Shown here: piece by piece, positions 49,837 through 58,800 of the stretch
How the letters are laid out: each line of letters opens with the position of its first letter
Position numbering within the stretch: the first letter of the stretch is position 1
NCBI GenBank assembly: GCA_039180875.1
Contig: JBCDCY010000001.1
Span: forward strand, 310,001-374,000
Direction: 5' to 3'
Length of the DNA: 64,000 bases
Origin: JBCDCY01 sp039180875
GTDB lineage: Bacteria > Pseudomonadota > Alphaproteobacteria > Rhodobacterales > Rhodobacteraceae
Notes under the pieces: generated by a model
Databases searched by the model: none
The model's input: only the letters and a program-made list of their open reading frames with translations
What the model was told of the DNA's origin: nothing
Position numbers and translations under genes: made by a program

Positions 49837-50262
49837 ATGATGACTGAAGACCAGAATATCGACAAGAGTGAGATCTTGTCGCTCACATCGGAAATCGTGT
49901 CGTCGCACGTGGCAAATAACGCAGTTGCGGCGACTGAACTTCCCGACCTTATCCAACAAGTGTTCGTCAAGCTTGCCGATCTCGCAGTTGACGTTCCGCA
50001 AGAAGAAGCCAAGCCGGAGCCGAAAGTTCCGATCAAGAAGTCGGTGACGGACGACTACATCATCTGTCTGGAAGACGGCAAAAAGCTGAAGATGCTGAAG
50101 CGGCATCTGATGACGGCCTACGGGATGAGCCCGGAAGAGTACCGGGCGAAGTGGGGCCTGAAGCCGGATTACCCGATGGTCGCGCCGAGCTATGCCCGAA
50201 AGCGGCAAGAACTTGCCAAGAAGATCGGCCTCGGCCGCAAGCCCCGCGGCAAGAAGTCCTAG
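49837..50262 (+). CDS. mucR: MucR/Ros-family transcriptional regulator, apparently zinc-site-defective
   Basis: A 141-aa regulator. The N-terminal helical oligomerisation region is less GC-rich than the genome. The Ros/MucR domain is YIICLEDGKKLKMLKRHLMT, then YGMSPEEYRAKWGLKPDYPMVAPSYA and a basic tail KKIGLGRKPRGKK. Ros uses Cys-x2-Asp-x9-His-x3-4-His; here Cys77, Asp80 and His90 are present but the last His is replaced (Ala94/Tyr95). Some family members fold without zinc. These are global nucleoid-type repressors of surface, motility and symbiosis genes. Followed by a terminator. Confidence 0.93.
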   Translation: MMTEDQNIDKSEILSLTSEIVSSHVANNAVAATELPDLIQQVFVKLADLAVDVPQEEAKPEPKVPIKKSVTDDYIICLEDGKKLKMLKRHLMTAYGMSPEEYRAKWGLKPDYPMVAPSYARKRQELAKKIGLGRKPRGKKS

Positions 50263-50308
50263 CCCCTCTGCCGATTGCGCCGGCCCGGCCGGCCGGCTAA
50301 GACCCATG

Positions 50309-50337
50309 GCGCAGCCCCGGAACGGGCTGCGCTTTTT
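50309..50337 (+). terminator. Intrinsic terminator of mucR
   Basis: A perfect 9-bp stem, GCGCAGCCC with GGGCTGCGC, around a 6-base loop is followed by TTTTT. It starts 47 bp past the mucR stop and ends 21 bp before the miaB start. Confidence 0.88.
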
Positions 50338-50358
50338 CGTGGATGACGCCCGGGACCC

Positions 50359-51660
50359 ATGCGCAAGGTCTTCATCAAGAGCTACGGCTGCCAGATGAAC
50401 GTCTACGACAGCGAGCGCATGCGGGCGGTCCTGGCAGCGGACGGCTACGCCGCCACCGACGATCCCGCGGCCGCCGACCTGATCCTGCTCAACACCTGCC
50501 ATATTCGGGAGAAGGCGGCGGAAAAGGTCTATTCCGAGCTCGGCCGGCTGCGCCCCCTCAAGGCGGAGAAGCCGGATCTGCGCATCGGCGTCGTCGGCTG
50601 CGTCGCCCAGGCCGAAGGGGCGGAGATCGTGCGCCGCCAGCCGCTGGTCGATCTGGTGGTCGGACCCCAGACCTATCACCGCCTGCCGGCGATCGTGGCG
50701 AAGGCGCGCCAAGGCGAGGCTGTCGTCGACACCGATTTCCCAGCCGAGGACAAGTTCGACCATCTGCCGACCCGCCCGGCCACAAGGGGCGCGCCGGCCG
50801 CCTTCCTCACCGTCCAGGAAGGCTGCGACAAGTTCTGCGCCTTCTGCGTCGTGCCCTATACCCGCGGCGCCGAGTATTCCCGCCCCGCCGAGAAGGTGCT
50901 GGAGGAGGCCCGCGCCCGGGTCGAGCGCGGCGCCGTCGGGCTCACGCTGCTCGGCCAGAACGTCAACGCCTATGACGGCCATCCGGGGGGCCTTGCCGGT
51001 CTGCTCAAAGACTTGGGCGGCATCGAGGGGTTGGAGCGGCTGCGCTACACCACCTCCCACCCCAACGACATGGACGACGCCCTGATCGCCGCCCATGCCG
51101 AGAACGAGAAGCTGATGCCCTATCTGCACCTGCCCGTGCAGGCCGGCAGCGATCGGGTGCTGAAGGCGATGAACCGCCGGCACCGGGCGGAGGACTATCT
51201 GCGCGTCATCGAGCGGGTGCGGGCCGCGCGACCCGACATTGCATTATCAGGCGACTTCATCGTCGGCTTCCCGGGCGAGACGGAGGCCGATTTCGAGGCG
51301 ACCCTCGCCCTGGTGCGGGAGGTGCGCTACGCCCAGGCCTACTCCTTCAAATACTCACCTCGCCCCGGCACCCCCGCCGCCGATCGCGAAGGCGTGGCGC
51401 CCGAGGTGGCAGGCGAGCGGCTGCAGCGGCTGCAGGCCCTGCTCGGCGAGCAGCAGGCCGCCTTCCAGGCCCATCAGGTCGGCCGCACCCTGCCGGTGCT
51501 GCTGGAGAAACCGGGGCGGGAGGAGGGCCAGATGATCGGGCGCTCCCCCTACCTCCAGGCCGTGCACATGCCGGCGCCGGAGAGCGCCCTCGGCACCATT
51601 GTTCCGGCAGAGATCCTGGCGGCCCAGCCCAACTCCCTCTCCGCCCGCCTGGCCGCCTGA
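50359..51660 (+). CDS. miaB: tRNA-2-methylthio-N6-dimethylallyladenosine synthase
   Basis: A 433-aa radical-SAM methylthiotransferase modifying A37 of tRNAs. The N-terminal UPF0004 domain has YGCQMNVYDSER, LNTCHIREKA and GVVGCVAQ (three Cys binding the second Fe-S cluster). The radical SAM domain has CDKFCAFCVVPYTRG (Cys-x3-Cys-x2-Cys). A C-terminal TRAM domain starts near 370. The usual family length is 430-475. ATG 50359 lies immediately after the mucR terminator, so its promoter must lie within or upstream of that element, or it depends on readthrough. Confidence 0.96.
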   Translation: MRKVFIKSYGCQMNVYDSERMRAVLAADGYAATDDPAAADLILLNTCHIREKAAEKVYSELGRLRPLKAEKPDLRIGVVGCVAQAEGAEIVRRQPLVDLVVGPQTYHRLPAIVAKARQGEAVVDTDFPAEDKFDHLPTRPATRGAPAAFLTVQEGCDKFCAFCVVPYTRGAEYSRPAEKVLEEARARVERGAVGLTLLGQNVNAYDGHPGGLAGLLKDLGGIEGLERLRYTTSHPNDMDDALIAAHAENEKLMPYLHLPVQAGSDRVLKAMNRRHRAEDYLRVIERVRAARPDIALSGDFIVGFPGETEADFEATLALVREVRYAQAYSFKYSPRPGTPAADREGVAPEVAGERLQRLQALLGEQQAAFQAHQVGRTLPVLLEKPGREEGQMIGRSPYLQAVHMPAPESALGTIVPAEILAAQPNSLSARLAA

Positions 51661-51670
51661 CACGACGAGT

Positions 51671-51735
51671 GCCTCCAGCGGGGATATCTGACCCAGCAAG
51701 AAAGCCCCTGGGCCCTCGCAGTGGCTCAAATATCC
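51671..51735 (+). repeat. Dispersed palindromic intergenic repeat, copy 4
   Basis: About 65 bp: GCCTCCAGCGGGGATATCTG, then CCAGCAAGAAAGCCC, ending GTGGCTCAAATATCC. Closest to copy 1 (opposite orientation). It lies 10 bp after miaB and before the convergent cyclase stop, again at a site where a bidirectional terminator would be useful. Confidence 0.8.
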
Positions 51736-51787
51736 AACGAGACTGGCCGCCGAGAGACCGCCTGAGACCCGAGGGGGCCGCCGCGCC

Positions 51788-52600
51788 TCACGGCGCCTCG
51801 TTCGCATCCTCGGCCGGCGGTGCGGTCTGGCTCCGCCGATAATGGCGCCAGATCAGCAAGGCGAAGGGGGCCGAGGGCAAGAGGAACCAGGGGGTGGCGA
51901 TGCCGCTGAACAGCAGGTTGATCGTCGCCAGCCCGGCGATGATGCCGGCGAAGATCCGGATGCGCCGGGGCTGGGCGCGGAGCCAGCCGAGCAGGCCGTC
52001 GGCCTGGGCCGCCAGGCGGGCGGCGGGCGTCGCGGGGGCATAGTCCAGGCCGCCATCCACCTCCGCCTCTTCCGGCGGCGCGTTGCGATCGGCCATGCGG
52101 ATGCTGTAACTCGGCACCGGCTCGTCGATGCTTTTCACCGTCTGCTCGCCGAGGAAGTCGAACTCCACCGAGACCTGCTTGTGCACCAGGCTGTGCACCG
52201 TGCCGGAGACGACGATGCCCCCGGGCTCGGCCATCGACTGCAGGCGGGCTGCGACGTTCACGCCGTCGCCGTAGAGGTCACCGTTCTCCTCCATCACGTC
52301 GCCGAGGTTGATGCCGATGCGAAAGCGCATCGGCGGCCCCTCGCCCCCGTCGAGGTTCTTGGTGCGGAGCGCATCCTGGATGTCGATGGCGCAGCGCACC
52401 GCCTCGACCACGGAGGGGAACTCGGCGATCACCGCATCGCCCCAGGTGTTGACCTGGCGCCCCTCCGAGCGGGCGAAGAGCTCCGCCATCAGGCCTCGGC
52501 AGCTGTTGAGGCGGGTGAGCGTGCCGACCTCGTCGCTCTGCATCAGACTGCCATAGCCGACGGCGTCGGCGCAGAAGATCGTCGTCAATTTGCGTTTCAC
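51788..52600 (-). CDS. Class III adenylate/guanylate cyclase, C-terminally membrane-anchored
   Basis: A 270-aa protein. The catalytic domain (about 1-175) carries the two metal-binding Asp residues in TIFCADAVGYGSLM and NTWGDAVIAEF, INLGDVMEENGDLYGDGVNVAARLQ with the transition-state Asn/Arg, and the usual ending of such domains. Two hydrophobic segments follow near 215-255. It makes cAMP or cGMP from the nucleoside triphosphate. GTG 52600 is chosen because GGAGGA precedes it at seven bases and the domain starts right there (VKRKLTTIFCAD). Divergent from phoH. Confidence 0.88.
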   Translation of the reverse strand: MKRKLTTIFCADAVGYGSLMQSDEVGTLTRLNSCRGLMAELFARSEGRQVNTWGDAVIAEFPSVVEAVRCAIDIQDALRTKNLDGGEGPPMRFRIGINLGDVMEENGDLYGDGVNVAARLQSMAEPGGIVVSGTVHSLVHKQVSVEFDFLGEQTVKSIDEPVPSYSIRMADRNAPPEEAEVDGGLDYAPATPAARLAAQADGLLGWLRAQPRRIRIFAGIIAGLATINLLFSGIATPWFLLPSAPFALLIWRHYRRSQTAPPAEDANEAP

Positions 52601-52850
52601 GTCGCGATCCTCCGCTCCGGCCGAGCGCGATCCGGCGTCGCACGACACGCCTTCGCAATATGATGCACCGCAGCGTCGGATTGAAGCCGCTGCCGCGCCG
52701 GCTGTGGCACGATCCCCGCTCCGCCGCGATATGACGCAGCCGTGACACGCTTTCTTCTTGCGATGCGCTAACGGCTTTGCCACGGTCCGCGCGACGACGT
52801 CCAGCGGGCAGTCTCACATCTCGGCCCGCGCAGCACGCCTGGGAGAGCCG

Positions 52851-53876
52851 TTGGCGAAGACCGCAGTCACCCCGACCGAAGACGACACCGGAACGCCGGG
52901 CATCTCCCTCGACTTTCCCGACAATCGGCTGCTGATCGAGCTTTGCGGAGAGTTCGACGCCCATCTGGCGCGCATCGAACAGAGCCTCGGCGTCTTCGTC
53001 CTGCGCCGCGGCAACATGCTGACCGTGCATGGCGAGGCCGACGTGGCACCGCGGGCGGCCGATGCGCTGCAGGCGCTCTATGCCCGGTTGGAGAACGGCC
53101 GCTCGGTGGAGCCCGGCGATGTCGACGCCGCGATCCGCCTGTCGGAGCCATTGCCGAGCGAGGCTGACGAGACGCCTGGCGATCAGTTCGAGATGTTCGC
53201 GGCCGGCCGGGCGGAGATCCGCACCCGCAAGAAGACGGTGGAGCCCCGCACCCAGACCCAGCGCGCCTATGTGGAGGCGCTCTGGTCCCATCCCCTGGTC
53301 CTCGGCCTCGGCCCGGCCGGCACCGGCAAGACCTACCTCGCCGTGGCCGTCGCCACCCACCTGTTCCTCGAGGGCCATGTCGACCGCATCATCCTCACCC
53401 GCCCGGCCGTCGAGGCGGGGGAGCGTCTGGGCTTTCTGCCCGGCGACATGAAGGAGAAGGTCGATCCTTACATGCAGCCGCTCTACGACGCCCTGAACGA
53501 CTTTCTGCCGGCCAAGCAGGTGACCAAGCTGATCGAAGAGAAGCGGATCGAGATCGCGCCGCTCGCCTTCATGCGGGGCCGCACGCTCAGCTCCGCCTTC
53601 GTGGTGCTGGATGAGGCGCAGAACGCCACCACCATGCAGATGAAGATGGTGCTGACCCGGCTCGGCGAGGGGTCGCGCATGGCGATCACCGGCGATCCGA
53701 CCCAGATCGACCTGCCCCGCGGCGTGACCTCCGGCCTGATCGAGGCGGAGGAGATCCTGGCCGGCGTGGAGGGCATCGCCTTCACCCGCTTCTCCAGCAG
53801 CGACGTCGTGCGCCATCCCCTGGTCCAGCGGATTATCGAGGCCTATGCGGCCCGGGCGGCCAAAGCGGCCGGCTGA
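52851..53876 (+). CDS. phoH: PhoH-family ATPase (PhoH-like NTPase/RNA helicase-like)
   Basis: A 341-aa protein. An N-terminal KH-like region (about 15-95) precedes the P-loop NTPase: GLGPAGTGKTYLA (Walker A), TRPAVEAGERLGFLPGDM, AFVVLDEAQNAT (Walker B) and ITGDPTQIDLPRG. I place the start at TTG 52851 because GGGAGAG lies just upstream and conserved sequence begins soon after; a TTG 31 codons earlier is possible. The first gene of phoH-ybeY-corC-lnt, an arrangement conserved in many proteobacteria and linked to RNA maturation. Confidence 0.92.
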   Translation: MAKTAVTPTEDDTGTPGISLDFPDNRLLIELCGEFDAHLARIEQSLGVFVLRRGNMLTVHGEADVAPRAADALQALYARLENGRSVEPGDVDAAIRLSEPLPSEADETPGDQFEMFAAGRAEIRTRKKTVEPRTQTQRAYVEALWSHPLVLGLGPAGTGKTYLAVAVATHLFLEGHVDRIILTRPAVEAGERLGFLPGDMKEKVDPYMQPLYDALNDFLPAKQVTKLIEEKRIEIAPLAFMRGRTLSSAFVVLDEAQNATTMQMKMVLTRLGEGSRMAITGDPTQIDLPRGVTSGLIEAEEILAGVEGIAFTRFSSSDVVRHPLVQRIIEAYAARAAKAAG

Positions 53877-53877
53877 G

Positions 53878-54375
53878 ATGGCGGCCCCGGTCGTCGAGGT
53901 GGTGGTCGAGGCGGGCGCCTGGGACGCGGCGATGCTCACACCCTTGGCCGAGCGCGCCTGTGCCGCCGCCCTCCGCGCCGCGGGCGCGCCGTCGGCGGTA
54001 TGGGAGGTGGCGCTGCTCGCCACCGACGATGCGGCGATGGCCCGCCTCAACGCCGGCTTCCGTGGGCGCGATCGGGCGACGAACGTGCTGAGCTGGCCGG
54101 CCGCCGACCTCCGCCCGGAGACCCCCGGCTCAACGCCTCGGCCGCCCGAGACGGATGCCGACCTCCACCTCGGCGACATTGCGCTCGGGTGGGAGACCTG
54201 CCGCGCCGAGGCCATCGAAGCCGACCGCCCGCTCGCGCAGCATCTCGCCCACCTGATCGTTCACGCCCTCTTACATCTTCTCGGCTACGACCACGGGACC
54301 GACGCCGACGCGACCCTGATGGAGGGGCTGGAGAGAATTGCGCTTGCCGAACTGGGGGTTCCGGACCCATATTGA
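53878..54375 (+). CDS. ybeY: rRNA maturation RNase YbeY
   Basis: A 165-aa zinc-dependent single-strand endoribonuclease of 16S rRNA 3' maturation and ribosome quality control. The zinc motif His-x3-His-x5-His is HALLHLLGYDH (about 130-140), preceded by RDRATNVLSWP and LGDIAL. ATG 53878 follows the phoH stop by one base. It carries an insertion of about ten residues, rich in Pro/Thr, after LRPETPG compared with short family members. Confidence 0.95.
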   Translation: MAAPVVEVVVEAGAWDAAMLTPLAERACAAALRAAGAPSAVWEVALLATDDAAMARLNAGFRGRDRATNVLSWPAADLRPETPGSTPRPPETDADLHLGDIALGWETCRAEAIEADRPLAQHLAHLIVHALLHLLGYDHGTDADATLMEGLERIALAELGVPDPY

Positions 54376-54416
54376 CAGCGGGGCGTGCGCGACGCGCCCG
54401 GACTTGGACAGGAGCC

Positions 54417-55364
54417 ATGGGCGAAACGTCTGACGGGTCCCCGAATGCAGCGCGGGGCGCGCGTGCGGCGGCGGATGCGGAGAAGCCGGCGGGGGAGACA
54501 TCCTCTTTGCTGGCGCGATTGTTCGGCTGGGCCGACGCCGATCTTAGCGACAAGAAAGCGACCGAGACGGAGGCGAGCGCCGAGGCGACGCTGCGCGCGG
54601 CCAGTGGTGCTGCGGGGGAGCGGGCGCGCGAGATGCTGCTCAACCTCCGCCGCCTGCAGAACCTGCGGGTGGAGGATGTGGCCGTGCCCCGAGCCGATAT
54701 CATGGCCCTGGCCCTCGAGACCCCGCTGGACGAAGTGGTGCAGGTGTTCCGGGAGACCGCGCTCACCCGCCTGCCGGTCTTCGGCGACACCCTGGACGAG
54801 CCGCTCGGCTTCCTGAACCTCAAGGATCTGGCGCTCCGCCACGGCTTCGGCGGCGCGGCCGAGGTCGACATGCGCGCGATGCTGCGCCCGATGCTCTACG
54901 TGCCGCCGTCGATGCCGATCGGCACCCTGCTGCAGCGCATGCAGACCAGCCGCACCCACATCGCCCTGGTGATCGACGAGTACGGCGGCGTCGACGGCCT
55001 GGTGACCATCGAGGATCTGCTGGAGCAGATCGTCGGTGAGATCGAGGACGAGCACGACGAGATTGAGGTGCGTCCTTGGCGGGAGGAGGCGCCGAACTGC
55101 TTCATCGCCCAGGCCCGGACCGAGCTCGACGATTTCAGCGCCGCCACCGGCGTCGATCTGCGGCTCGAGGAGCAGGATGAGGAAATCGACACCCTTGGCG
55201 GCCTGGTCTTCCGGCTGTCCGGCCGGATACCGGAGCGGGGGGAGATCATTCCCCATCCCCATGGCCACGAGTTCGAGGTGATCGAGGCCGACCCGCGCCG
55301 GATCAAGCGCCTGCGCCTGCGCCTCAACCAAGGCACCGCCGTCCTGGACAAGGCCGCCGAATAG
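54417..55364 (+). CDS. corC: CorC/HlyC-type hemolysin-family transporter-associated protein
   Basis: A 315-aa protein. After a charged, low-complexity N-terminus (1-60) come paired CBS domains (about 75-205: VEDVAVPRADIMAL, LPVFGDTLDEPLGFLNLKDL, THIALVIDEYGGVDGLVTIEDLLEQIVGEI) and a C-terminal CorC_HlyC domain with DTLGGLVFRLSGRIPERGE. There is no membrane DUF21 domain, so it is the soluble form linked to magnesium/cobalt homeostasis. ACAGGAG precedes ATG 54417. Located between ybeY and lnt as in E. coli. Confidence 0.92.
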   Translation: MGETSDGSPNAARGARAAADAEKPAGETSSLLARLFGWADADLSDKKATETEASAEATLRAASGAAGERAREMLLNLRRLQNLRVEDVAVPRADIMALALETPLDEVVQVFRETALTRLPVFGDTLDEPLGFLNLKDLALRHGFGGAAEVDMRAMLRPMLYVPPSMPIGTLLQRMQTSRTHIALVIDEYGGVDGLVTIEDLLEQIVGEIEDEHDEIEVRPWREEAPNCFIAQARTELDDFSAATGVDLRLEEQDEEIDTLGGLVFRLSGRIPERGEIIPHPHGHEFEVIEADPRRIKRLRLRLNQGTAVLDKAAE

Positions 55365-55384
55365 CGGGCGGGGACCGAACCGCC

Positions 55385-56932
55385 ATGAGCCATGCCGCCA
55401 CGGCCGACCGGTCGAGCGCCGCCGCCCTGACCGGGCGCTGGCGCGCTGCGCTCATGGCCCTCGGCGCCGGGGCGGTGATGACGCTCGCCCACGCCCCGGT
55501 CGGCTTCGCGCCGGCGCTGCTTGTCGGCCTCGCGCTGATGTTCTGGCTGATCGCCGGATCGGGCACCGGGCGCCGGGCGGCCTGGCTCGGCTGGTGCGCC
55601 GGGGTCGGCTACTTCGCCAGCGGGCTGTTCTGGATCGTCGAGCCGTTCCTGGTCGACGTGGCGCGCCACGGCTGGATGGCGCCCTTCGCCCTGGTCTTCA
55701 TGGCCGGCGGCCTGGCGCTTTTCTGGATCGTGCCCGCCTGGCTCACCCGCCGCGTCGGGGGGCGGGGCTGGGCGGCGGTGCTGCTCTTCGCCGGGTTGCT
55801 GACGATCGCGGAATATGCCCGCACCCATGTGCTCACCGGCTTTCCCTGGGCGCTCTTCGCCTATGGCTGGCTGGAGACGCCGGTGGCGCAGGGCCTCGCG
55901 CTTTTTGGGCCCCACACGCTCGGCTTCCTGAGCGCGTTAGCCGGCGCCCTGCTGCTCGCCCGCATCGCCGGGCGACGCTGGCCGGGGCCGCTGCTGGCCG
56001 GTCTGCTGCTTGCCGCCGGTTGGGGCTACGGCGCGCAGCGCGTCCCGGCCCCCGCTCCGCCCGCGGCCGATGCGACCCTCGTGCGCCTGGTGCAGCCCAA
56101 CGCGGCCCAGCATCTGAAATGGCACCCGGACTACGCCGCGACGTTCTTCGAGCGCCAGCTCGCCGCCAGTGCCGCCCCGGCGGAGCGGCGGCCGGACGTC
56201 ATCGTCTGGCCCGAGGCCGCCGTGCCCTGGCTCGTCCATCGGGAGGCAGCGGTCCGCGACCGCATCGCCGCTGCAGGCCAGGGCGCGCCGGTGATCCTCG
56301 GCACCCGGCGGGCTGTCGAACGCGGCGAGCGGGCGGATTGGTTCAACAGCCTCGCCGTCGTTGCCCCCTCGGGCGCCGTCGCGGCCCGGTACGACAAGCA
56401 TCATCTGGTGCCGTTCGGGGAGTATCTGCCACTCCGCGACCTGGCCGGTCGCCTCGGCCTTTCCGGCCTCGCCGCCGGGGCTGCGGGCGGCTTCCGCGCC
56501 GGCCCCGGACCGCAGCGCATCGCCGTGCCCGGTCTGCCGGCCTTCCTGCCGCTCATCTGCTACGAGGCGATCTTTCCCCACGCCATGCAGGCCCCGGGGC
56601 CGCGGCCGGCCTGGCTGTTGCAGGTCACAAACGACGCCTGGTTCGGGACGCTCACCGGCCCCTATCAGCACCTGGCCCAGGCCCGGGCCCGAGCGATCGA
56701 ACAGGGCCTGCCGCTGGCCCGAGCAGCCAATACCGGCGTCTCTGCCATGGTCGATCCCTATGGGCGGATTCGTGCCGAGTTGCGACTAGGCGTTGCAGGC
56801 CATCTCGATGCCGCCCTGCCCCCGGCGCTGCCCCCGACGCTCTATGCGAAGAGCGGCGACCTGCCCTGGATGCTGGCGATCCTGGCCGCTGTCGGCGCTG
56901 TAACAGTGTTTCGCCTGTTCACCAAAACTTAA
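55385..56932 (+). CDS. lnt: Apolipoprotein N-acyltransferase
   Basis: A 515-aa inner-membrane enzyme adding the third acyl chain to lipoproteins. Six or so N-terminal spans (about 20-215) precede a nitrilase-fold domain with the catalytic triad Glu277 (VWPEAAVPW), Lys338 (RYDKHHLVPFGEYLP) and Cys392 (PLICYEAIFP), then NDAWFGTLTGPYQHLAQARARAIE. The last span lies near 495-512. It ends the phoH-ybeY-corC-lnt operon; a T-rich stretch follows its stop but without a good hairpin. Confidence 0.96.
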   Translation: MSHAATADRSSAAALTGRWRAALMALGAGAVMTLAHAPVGFAPALLVGLALMFWLIAGSGTGRRAAWLGWCAGVGYFASGLFWIVEPFLVDVARHGWMAPFALVFMAGGLALFWIVPAWLTRRVGGRGWAAVLLFAGLLTIAEYARTHVLTGFPWALFAYGWLETPVAQGLALFGPHTLGFLSALAGALLLARIAGRRWPGPLLAGLLLAAGWGYGAQRVPAPAPPAADATLVRLVQPNAAQHLKWHPDYAATFFERQLAASAAPAERRPDVIVWPEAAVPWLVHREAAVRDRIAAAGQGAPVILGTRRAVERGERADWFNSLAVVAPSGAVAARYDKHHLVPFGEYLPLRDLAGRLGLSGLAAGAAGGFRAGPGPQRIAVPGLPAFLPLICYEAIFPHAMQAPGPRPAWLLQVTNDAWFGTLTGPYQHLAQARARAIEQGLPLARAANTGVSAMVDPYGRIRAELRLGVAGHLDAALPPALPPTLYAKSGDLPWMLAILAAVGAVTVFRLFTKT

Positions 56933-57093
56933 ATTTTTTTGGCTTTTGGTCTGATTTTTGCCCAAATTAGCTGGGATGTCTGATATCGACCTAGCCCATC
57001 GTTTACCTCCCAGAGGGAAATTCCGGGCAAAGCGGTTGGGTCTGACGAGGTTTGATCGCCAAAGATCGCTGCCCATGTCTTGCAGGTTGTAGA

Positions 57094-57519
57094 ATGAGCA
57101 AAGCACCAAGCGTAGTTGATAAGCATGTGGGTCAGCGCCTGCGTAATCGCAGGATTGAACTCGGGATGAGCCAGGATCGTCTGGCAACCGAGCTTGGCCT
57201 GACCTTCCAGCAGATCCAGAAGTACGAAAAAGGGACGAACCGAATCGGTGCCGGCCGCCTGCATGAGGTGGCGCGCATCCTCGACACGTCCATCGAGTAC
57301 TTCTTCGATAATCTGGAAACGGTGGAAGAGGCGGAGAGCACTCCGGCCATCGACGCCAACGATCCGGTCTTCGCGGCCCAGGATGTACGTGCCCTGGCCG
57401 GCGCCTTCGCCGAGATCCGCGATGCGGAGACGCGGCGTCGTCTGCTCGACCTGGTGCGCGCGCTCCGCGATGCCCAGGCCCCGGCCGACGCCCCGCAGCG
57501 CGCCTGGCGAGTCGCCTGA
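57094..57519 (+). CDS. XRE-family HTH regulator
   Basis: A 141-aa protein. The HTH_3 domain lies at about 10-65 (VDKHVGQRLRNRRIELGMSQ, LATELGLTFQQIQKYEKGTNRI, GRLHEVARILD), followed by an acidic linker and a short helical tail ending LLDLVRALRDAQ. This type of regulator is common in alphaproteobacteria, where it often stands near metK. The start at 57094 (MSKAPS) is preferred over one 14 codons upstream. The 161-bp gap before it is AT-richer than average and probably holds its promoter. metK follows 99 bp later. Target genes unknown. Confidence 0.88.
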   Translation: MSKAPSVVDKHVGQRLRNRRIELGMSQDRLATELGLTFQQIQKYEKGTNRIGAGRLHEVARILDTSIEYFFDNLETVEEAESTPAIDANDPVFAAQDVRALAGAFAEIRDAETRRRLLDLVRALRDAQAPADAPQRAWRVA

Positions 57520-57563
57520 GAGGGCAATCGTCGCAGCCGACGGATGAGCATTGACGCGTCCCG

Positions 57564-57587
57564 GGCGCGCCTCTAAGCAGGCGCGCC
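57564..57587 (+). promoter_or_regulatory. Strong hairpin in the metK leader
   Basis: Two copies of the self-complementary GGCGCGCC (57564-57571 and 57580-57587) enclose an 8-base loop and lie 31 bp before the metK start codon. A TTGACG at 57551-57556 just upstream may be a -35 element. It could affect metK translation or be part of its promoter. It does not match a known SAM riboswitch consensus that I can recall. Confidence 0.4.
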
Positions 57588-57618
57588 TCGGAAGGTCCGC
57601 GTTGGAGGGAGGCGCGTC

Positions 57619-58785
57619 ATGCTCCGCGATAGCTACCATTTCACTTCGGAATCCGTCTCGGAAGGCCACCCAGACAAGGTCTGCGACCGGATTTCCGACG
57701 CCGTCCTCGACGCCTTCCTGGCCGAAGACGTGCAGTCCCGCGTCGCCTGCGAGACCTTCGCGACCACCGACCGCGTGGTGATCGGCGGAGAGGTGCGCGG
57801 CCCCGCCGCCGTGCTCCGCCGCATCGAAGAGATCGCCCGGGACTGCGTGAAGGACATAGGCTACGAGCAAGAGGGCTTTCACTGGGCCAACATGAAGGTC
57901 GACAGCTACCTCCACGCCCAGTCGGCCGACATTGCCCAGGGGGTCGACGCCGCCGACAACAAGGACGAGGGCGCCGGCGACCAGGGCATCATGTTCGGCT
58001 ACGCCGTGAAGGAGACCCCGGCGCTCATGCCGGCGCCGATCTACTACGCCCACGCCATCCTGCGCCGTCTCGCGGAGGTCCGGAAATCGGGGGAGGAGCC
58101 GGCCCTCGGCCCGGACGCGAAATCCCAGATCTCGCTCCGCTATGCCGACGGCAAGCCGGTGATGGCGAGCTCCATCGTGCTCTCGACCCAGCATCTCGAC
58201 GAGAGCCTGACCTCGGACGACGTGCGCGCCATCGTGGAGCCCCATATCCGCGCCGTGCTGCCGGAGGCCTGGATCACCGACGACACTGCCTGGCACGTGA
58301 ACCCCACCGGCAAGTTCGTGATCGGCGGGCCGGACGGCGATGCGGGGCTGACCGGCCGCAAGATCATCGTCGACACCTACGGCGGTGCCGCGCCCCATGG
58401 CGGCGGCGCCTTCTCCGGCAAGGACCCGACCAAGGTCGACCGCTCCGCCGCCTATGCCGCGCGCTATCTGGCGAAGAACGTGGTGGCCGCGGGCCTGGCC
58501 GAGCGCTGCGTCATCCAGCTCTCCTACGCCATCGGCATCTCCCGCCCGCTGTCGATCTACGCCGAGACCTACGGCACCGGCACGGTGCCCGAGGACAAGA
58601 TCGAGCAGGCGATCTCCCAGGTGATGGACCTCTCCCCTCGCGGTATCCGTGAGCACCTGGAGATGAACCGCGCGATCTACCAGCGCACCTCGGCCTACGG
58701 CCATTTCGGCCGCGAGCCGGAGGAGGATGGCGGCTTTAGCTGGGAAAAGACCGATCTGGTCGACGCCTTGAAAGCGGCGGTCTGA
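57619..58785 (+). CDS. metK: S-adenosylmethionine synthase
   Basis: A 388-aa tetrameric enzyme making SAM from ATP and methionine. Signatures: FTSESVSEGHPDKVCD at the N-terminus, GAGDQGIMFGYA near residue 118, and the P-loop-like GGGAFSGKDPTKVDRSAAY near 253; full family length. GGAGGGAGG lies before ATG 57619. SAM supports MiaB, TrmB and other methylation in this window. Preceded by a hairpin leader and an HTH gene. Confidence 0.97.
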   Translation: MLRDSYHFTSESVSEGHPDKVCDRISDAVLDAFLAEDVQSRVACETFATTDRVVIGGEVRGPAAVLRRIEEIARDCVKDIGYEQEGFHWANMKVDSYLHAQSADIAQGVDAADNKDEGAGDQGIMFGYAVKETPALMPAPIYYAHAILRRLAEVRKSGEEPALGPDAKSQISLRYADGKPVMASSIVLSTQHLDESLTSDDVRAIVEPHIRAVLPEAWITDDTAWHVNPTGKFVIGGPDGDAGLTGRKIIVDTYGGAAPHGGGAFSGKDPTKVDRSAAYAARYLAKNVVAAGLAERCVIQLSYAIGISRPLSIYAETYGTGTVPEDKIEQAISQVMDLSPRGIREHLEMNRAIYQRTSAYGHFGREPEEDGGFSWEKTDLVDALKAAV

Positions 58786-58800
58786 GGCCCAGACCGCGCC

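Noticed and set aside
57520..57618. SAM/SAH or SAM-II riboswitch upstream of metK
   Set aside because: The position is right, but I could not match the conserved core sequences of these classes; only a GC-rich hairpin is present.
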